DNA of 64,000 nt, taken from positions 1,054,001 through 1,118,000 of the forward strand of contig CAVPVW010000008.1 of the NCBI GenBank assembly GCA_963709295.1, written 5' to 3'. The first letter of the stretch is position 1; each line of letters opens with the position of its first letter. This document shows, in pieces, positions 60,891 through 64,000 of this stretch. The notes beneath the pieces are model-generated. The model made no database searches. It was not told the origin of the DNA and worked only from the letters and a program-made list of their open reading frames with translations. This DNA comes from JBGPQJ01 sp963709295 (GTDB lineage Bacteria; Chloroflexota; Anaerolineae; Anaerolineales; Villigracilaceae). The position numbers and the translations under genes are program-made.

Positions 60891-61385
60891 TTAGTCAGCG
60901 CCGCGCTTGCCGAGCTGCTTGTCGAGCATCAGAACGGCGGTGCCCTTGGCATCGATCAGCTCGAGCTGGGCGACGATATCGGCGGCGTTCTTCTCCTCCT
61001 CGACCTGCTCGGAGATGAACCACTGCAGCAGCACCTGGGACGGGTAGTCCTTCTCCTTGAGGGCAAGCTCGTACAGCGCGTTAATGGAGGCGGTCACCTT
61101 GGCCTCGTGCGCCTGCACTTCCTTGAAGACCTCCATCGAGGACTTCCACTCGGTGGCGGGGGCGTCAATGGCCTTGAGCTGCACCCGTCCGCCGCGGTCG
61201 ACCAGGAAGTCATAGAACTTCATGCCGTGCTCGCGTTCCTCGCCTTCCTGCATGCGCATCCACTTGGCAAAACCGGACAGGTTCTGGTCTTCGAAGTAAG
61301 CCGCCATGGACAGGTACAGGTAGGATGAATACAGTTCCTTTTGGATCTGGTCGTTGATGGCATCCTGCATTGCTTTTGAAATCAT
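60891..61385 (-). CDS. ftn: Ferritin
   Basis: The 164-residue ferritin stores iron. Ferroxidase ligands are visible in QIQKELYSSYLYLSMAAYFE (E17), GEEREHGMKFYDFLVDRGG (E50 and H53) and ISEQVEEEKNAADIV (E127 or E130). The four-helix bundle and C-terminal helix (AVLMLDKQLGKRG) match bacterial FtnA. A TATAAT box (61424-61429, minus strand) lies about 40 bases upstream, and AAAGGAGA precedes the ATG. It is transcribed alone. Confidence 0.93.
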   Translation of the reverse strand: MISKAMQDAINDQIQKELYSSYLYLSMAAYFEDQNLSGFAKWMRMQEGEEREHGMKFYDFLVDRGGRVQLKAIDAPATEWKSSMEVFKEVQAHEAKVTASINALYELALKEKDYPSQVLLQWFISEQVEEEKNAADIVAQLELIDAKGTAVLMLDKQLGKRGAD

Positions 61386-61479
61386 AGGTTTCTCCTTTGA
61401 ATTATCGGTAAGTTTCTGCCATGATTATACTTTTGTTTTGTTAGAGGAATATAAAAAGATCACACCCGTCCTTTGGACA

Positions 61480-61511
61480 CCCTCCCCAAATACGCAAGGA
61501 TTTGGGGAGGG
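61480..61511. repeat. CCCTCCCCAAAT palindrome
   Basis: CCCTCCCCAAAT and ATTTGGGGAGGG form a 12-base perfect stem with an eight-base loop in the gap between the ferritin promoter and the next gene. No T-run. It belongs to the C-rich hairpins noted elsewhere. Confidence 0.45.
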
Positions 61512-61552
61512 CTGAGCAAATTGGGTGCTTGAACACGGTGTATACTTAACTC

Positions 61553-61738
61553 ATGCAAATCAAGAAGGTTATCACCAAGGGAAAGTTGTCAGATAAAAAG
61601 ACTGACGCTGCGTACTGGAGAAATTTACCCTACCAGGAGCGGATCGCTGCATTGGAGGATATTCGCCGGGAGTACCATCGCTGGAGGTACGGTGCTGAGC
61701 CAGGATTTCAAAGAGTTTATACAGTTATTAAACGATAA
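61553..61738 (+). CDS. Small protein partner of the nucleotidyltransferase, 61 residues
   Basis: The protein is charged and basic (MQIKKVITKGKLSDKKTDAAY, RIAALEDIRREYHRWRYGAE, FQRVYTVIKR). A similar small protein, with W-x(n)-Y-x-x-R-x-x-x-LE-x-IR-x-EY, often precedes nucleotidyltransferase genes. Its end overlaps the next gene by 47 bases in another frame. TATACT (61541-61546) ends six bases before the ATG, implying a leaderless mRNA. It may be the antitoxin or a regulator of the enzyme. Confidence 0.6.
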   Translation: MQIKKVITKGKLSDKKTDAAYWRNLPYQERIAALEDIRREYHRWRYGAEPGFQRVYTVIKR

Positions 61739-62129
61739 CGCGGTTCGGTATCTTGTGGTGGGGGGATATGCTGTTGCGTTGCATGGATATCCGCGTTACA
61801 CCAAGGATTTGGACGTATGGGTGGAGGCGACCCCCGACAATGCGCCCAAGATGTTAAATGCATTGAAACAATTCGGGTTTGGTACACTGGATTTGAAAGA
61901 AGCTGATTTTATCGCTCCCGATCAAGTCGTCCAACTGGGTTACCCTCCAAACCGTATCGATATTTTGACCAGTCTCTCAGGGGTGGAATTCTCGGATTGT
62001 TTCCCTTCGCATATCACTGCCGAGATTGATGGGGTACTTGCCAATTTTATCGATCTCGAGAATCTCAAGAAAAATAAAAAAGCCACAGGCAGGCATCAAG
62101 ACCTGGCCGACATCGAGAATCTGGAGTAA
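61692..62129 (+). CDS. Nucleotidyltransferase (MNT/AbiEii-like)
   Basis: The 145-residue protein has a polymerase-beta-type nucleotidyltransferase fold. VRYLVVGGYAVALHGYPRYTKDLDVWVE is the signature: GG-x-A, then the DLDVW acidic pair that holds metal. PPNRIDILTSLSGVEFSD brings the third acidic residue. The rest is helical, ending with a KK-rich ATGRHQDLADIENLE stretch typical of this group (R/K-x-K-D-x-x-D-x-x-x-L). It starts at GTG with TGGAGG ahead. With the overlapping small gene it forms a two-gene module like known toxin-antitoxin pairs, in which the enzyme may nucleotidylate an RNA or protein. Confidence 0.78.
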   Translation: MLSQDFKEFIQLLNDNAVRYLVVGGYAVALHGYPRYTKDLDVWVEATPDNAPKMLNALKQFGFGTLDLKEADFIAPDQVVQLGYPPNRIDILTSLSGVEFSDCFPSHITAEIDGVLANFIDLENLKKNKKATGRHQDLADIENLE

Positions 62130-62134
62130 ACGCT

Positions 62135-62166
62135 ACAAGACCCTCGCGAAAGGGTCTTGTTTTTTT
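62135..62166 (+). terminator. Terminator of the nucleotidyltransferase pair
   Basis: ACAAGACCCT and AGGGTCTTGT pair across a six-base loop and are followed by a run of T. Confidence 0.85.
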
Positions 62167-62194
62167 GTAGGGGTCTTTATGATAATATTTCCCC

Positions 62195-62734
62195 ATGAAC
62201 CATCACGATCACGTGGATCTCCTGCGTCCCGCGGACCTGTCCCCCGGCGGCCTGTGGGCGGACCTGGGAGCCGGCTCCGGCGCCTTCACCCTGGCGCTGC
62301 GTGAATTGCTCGGAGCGGGCGGAGTTGTCTATGCCGTGGACAAGGACCGCCGCAGCCTGGATTCCCTGACGCGGGCGTATCAGGCGCGATTCGGAGATGC
62401 GCAGGACCTGCATCTCATCCACGCGGACTTTACCCGTGACCTCGACCTGCCTCCGCTCGACGGCGCGGTGATGGCCAATTCACTTCATTACTATAAAGAC
62501 AAGGAAAAGGTGCTGCGCCACGTGCGGACGTTCCTGAAGCCGGGCGGCGCGCTGCTGCTGGTCGAATACAACGCGGACTCGGGCAACCTCTGGGTGCCGC
62601 ACCCGCTGACCTTTGAGACCTATCGCGCGCTGGCCCCTCGAGCGGGATTCAGCGAGCCGCGCCTGCTGGCGTTGCATCCCTCGAGTTTCCTGAGGGAGTT
62701 CTATTCAGCAGCGGCATACAGATCAGAAGATTGA
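62195..62734 (+). CDS. Class I SAM-dependent methyltransferase, 179 residues
   Basis: The protein opens with a short polar end (MNHHDHVDLLRPADL). Motif I is LWADLGAGSGAFTLALRELLG, motif II VVYAVDKDRRSLDSLT, motif III LHLIHADFTRDLDL and motif IV LDGAVMANSLHYYKD. KPGGALLLVEYNADSGN follows. It is a compact, UbiE-like form. The end LALHPSSFLREFYSAAAYR is less usual. Substrate unknown. GATAAT lies eight bases ahead of the ATG, so the transcript may be leaderless. Confidence 0.8.
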   Translation: MNHHDHVDLLRPADLSPGGLWADLGAGSGAFTLALRELLGAGGVVYAVDKDRRSLDSLTRAYQARFGDAQDLHLIHADFTRDLDLPPLDGAVMANSLHYYKDKEKVLRHVRTFLKPGGALLLVEYNADSGNLWVPHPLTFETYRALAPRAGFSEPRLLALHPSSFLREFYSAAAYRSED

Positions 62735-62747
62735 GAGCCCGGGTATT

Positions 62748-63245
62748 TCAATCCTCAGCCAGCTTGATCGCCACTTCTAACTTCCATTTGGATTTACGGG
62801 GCTCTACTTTGGGGTCGGTAAGAAAGGTCTCGTAGCGCCCGCGGAAGTTGTCTCCCTGCTCGGTGTCCCAGCGGTCGAAGTCCATGCCTTTGGCGCGCAC
62901 CCACTCGATCAGCGCCCGGTTGCCCGAGATGCCGCCGCCCGAGTAGATGAGACTGGCGTATCGCCCTGCCGGAAGCTCACCGGCTTTGACGTTACCATCG
63001 TCCGGCAGCGCCTTGCGGACGGGGACGCAGAAGGAGATGTCCATGAACCCGCGCATGTCGATGACGTGGTAGCGCAGGAAGGGCGGGCCGGAGGTCTTGA
63101 CCTTGTGTTCACTAACCCAGGAATTCAGCTCCTTGCTGATTCGGTCTATTACTTTGGACATGCCCTTGAAAGGCGCGATCGTGCGGATGCCCATGTAGGC
63201 TTGTTTGGGTCGCGTATCGATTTTGGGTTTGCCGATGGTGGTCAT
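62748..63245 (-). CDS. GyrI-like/AraC effector-binding domain protein
   Basis: The 165-residue protein is a stand-alone small-molecule-binding domain of the SOUL/GyrI-like type. KIDTRPKQAYMGIRTIAPFKGMSKVIDRI and FLRYHVIDMRGFMDISFCVPV are its two-fold alpha-beta units. ELPAGRYASLIYSGGGISGNRALIEWV carries the usual LPxGxYAxxxHxGPYxxLxxA-like motif, and RYETFLTDPKVEPRKSKWKLEVAI ends with the typical YxxDP segment. There is no DNA-binding domain. It may sequester or hydrolyse a drug-like compound. It converges with the methyltransferase gene. Confidence 0.8.
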   Translation of the reverse strand: MTTIGKPKIDTRPKQAYMGIRTIAPFKGMSKVIDRISKELNSWVSEHKVKTSGPPFLRYHVIDMRGFMDISFCVPVRKALPDDGNVKAGELPAGRYASLIYSGGGISGNRALIEWVRAKGMDFDRWDTEQGDNFRGRYETFLTDPKVEPRKSKWKLEVAIKLAED

Positions 63246-63362
63246 TGGTAATCCTCCTTAATTCTAAAGTTGTTCTGTGCTCATTGCGGGTGAATTGCAG
63301 GCGGGAAGTTTCGAGCATAAAAGATGAGTAGCGCTAGTTCAATCAATGCGCTCGTCTTTTGT

Positions 63363-63728
63363 TTAAAATTTCAGTGTGCCTTTTTTCTTCCATTCTCTTA
63401 AGGTCATCTCAGCTGTTAATCCTAGGATACCAATGCTTTGATCTCTTGAATACTGGTCTAGAATCCTCGCAGCCTCGTCAGTTCGGATGTTTAAGCCAAG
63501 AGCGTGTGCCGAAGCCCAAATCTTAACAGAAACATTATCTTGTTTAAATAAGGCGTCAATCAAGTTTTCTGCCAAAGCTTTTTCCGTTTCCAGCTTTTTA
63601 TAAATCTTCTTTAGGACAGTAGTTTGTTTGTTGGCAGATTTATGATCTCCAGCAATGGTGGCCATTCCATGAACAGTTGCTGCATTAACATACTCGTGGA
63701 ATATTTTATCGAACTCGGCTTTACTCAT
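63363..63728 (-). CDS. DUF2019 family protein
   Basis: The 121-residue product is a soluble helical protein of the DUF2019 type. ATVHGMATIAGDHKSANKQTTVLKKIYKKL is the first half; VKIWASAHALGLNIRTDEAARILDQY and GILGLTAEMTLREWKKKGTLKF are the family's distinctive second half. The helical hairpins resemble HEAT-like repeats. It has no known function. It lies after the partial ATPase gene on the same strand, with an intergenic repeat between. Confidence 0.72.
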   Translation of the reverse strand: MSKAEFDKIFHEYVNAATVHGMATIAGDHKSANKQTTVLKKIYKKLETEKALAENLIDALFKQDNVSVKIWASAHALGLNIRTDEAARILDQYSRDQSIGILGLTAEMTLREWKKKGTLKF

Positions 63729-63735
63729 AAGAAAC

Positions 63736-63799
63736 TTCCTCCACTGGGCTCGCTGGGCGTGGGACTCCTGTCCCCGTCCAGAGATTGACCGACAGGTCT
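63736..63799. repeat. Intergenic repeat ending in GACCGACAGGTCT
   Basis: CCACTGGGCTCGCTGGGCG, the hairpin GGGACTCCTGTCCC and a second one GACCGACAGGTC follow each other. The arrangement is a shorter relative of the block at 51.4 kb. Confidence 0.45.
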
Positions 63800-63806
63800 A
63801 ACTTCC

Positions 63807-64000
63807 TAGAATCCTAACTCCTTCATATTCTTCTCCATACTCGGCTTGTCCTTCTTCCCGAGCAGGTCCTGCCAGAACAGGTCATCGTACCTCCGCGAGC
63901 GGACGGGTAGCGGCATCGGCACACCCCAGCCGAGCAGCAGCACTTCCTCCTTGGGTTGGAGCCGCGCCAGCATGCCCCTCAGCGCCTCGCGCCCCGAGAG
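63807..64000 (-). CDS. ATP-binding protein, HerA/DUF87-like (partial, C-terminal end)
   Basis: Only the last 64 codons are in the window. They read GREALRGMLARLQPKEEVLL, LGWGVPMPLPVRSRRYDDLF and a charged tail ending MKELGF. The GWGVPMPLPVRTRRYD stretch is typical of the C-terminus of HerA-like hexameric ATPases of the DUF87 group, which pump or process DNA. The Walker motifs lie outside the window, so the assignment rests on this end only. Confidence 0.55.

Overview
The window reads as chromosome of an uncultured Chloroflexota bacterium, most likely of the Anaerolineae. This is an inference from the mix of gene families: Thr/Pro-rich lipoprotein linkers, a DUF4349 lipoprotein, a PknB kinase fused to a beta-propeller, a cNMP-binding/PH membrane protein and a permuted peptide-binding protein. 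There is no rRNA, CRISPR array, prophage or plasmid backbone. One tRNA (Arg-CCT) and one IS element are present. Many otherwise well-conserved genes carry single-base frameshifts, which looks more like residual sequencing error in a long-read or metagenome assembly than gene decay.

Layout: 1-3.3 kb holds a peptide ABC transporter (two permeases and a lipoprotein whose fold order looks circularly permuted), all frameshifted apart from the partial first permease. 3.5-4.7 kb is an IS element beside a decayed 3' end of a second amrS copy. 4.9-7.4 kb is amrS, a radical SAM gene whose Fe-S cysteine motif is split by a 446-residue intein with LAGLIDADG endonuclease motifs. 7.4-10.7 kb holds mobA, a cysteine-desulfurase-like gene and a B12-binding radical SAM gene. 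11-18.3 kb carries surface lipoproteins, a large LysM/Ig/CARDB protein and small metabolic genes. 18.7-21 kb has the tRNA and a Ser/Thr kinase with a beta-propeller.

The centre (21-29 kb) is a pyrimidine biosynthesis cluster on the minus strand, in transcription order uraA, pyrC, pyrB, pyrF, pyrE, a YdeI-like gene, an unknown gene and pyrD. A toxin-antitoxin-like pair sits antiparallel between pyrC and pyrB. A promoter followed by a terminator-like hairpin precedes uraA and suggests attenuation control. Further on are rnz, a methylmalonyl-CoA mutase large subunit, cytochrome b561, a nitroreductase, a GH25 muramidase, an M28 peptidase and a second kinase. An envelope operon with a flavin oxidoreductase and an LPG-synthase-like integral membrane protein lies at 38-41 kb.

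From 41 to 64 kb lie housekeeping and accessory genes: PilZ, redoxin, def, recF, a cupin, an Hsp70-HEAT fusion, rsmG, coaBC with a phosphodiesterase, an RRM protein with its own leader hairpin, MutT-like and esterase genes, a YcaQ-type glycosylase, an AAC(6')-like acetyltransferase, ferritin, a nucleotidyltransferase pair and methyltransferases. The last gene runs off the edge. Two window-wide patterns stand out: -10 boxes placed 6-8 bases before the start codon of about ten genes that lack a Shine-Dalgarno site (leaderless mRNAs), and dispersed palindromic repeats, one of which appears to lie in frame inside pyrD.
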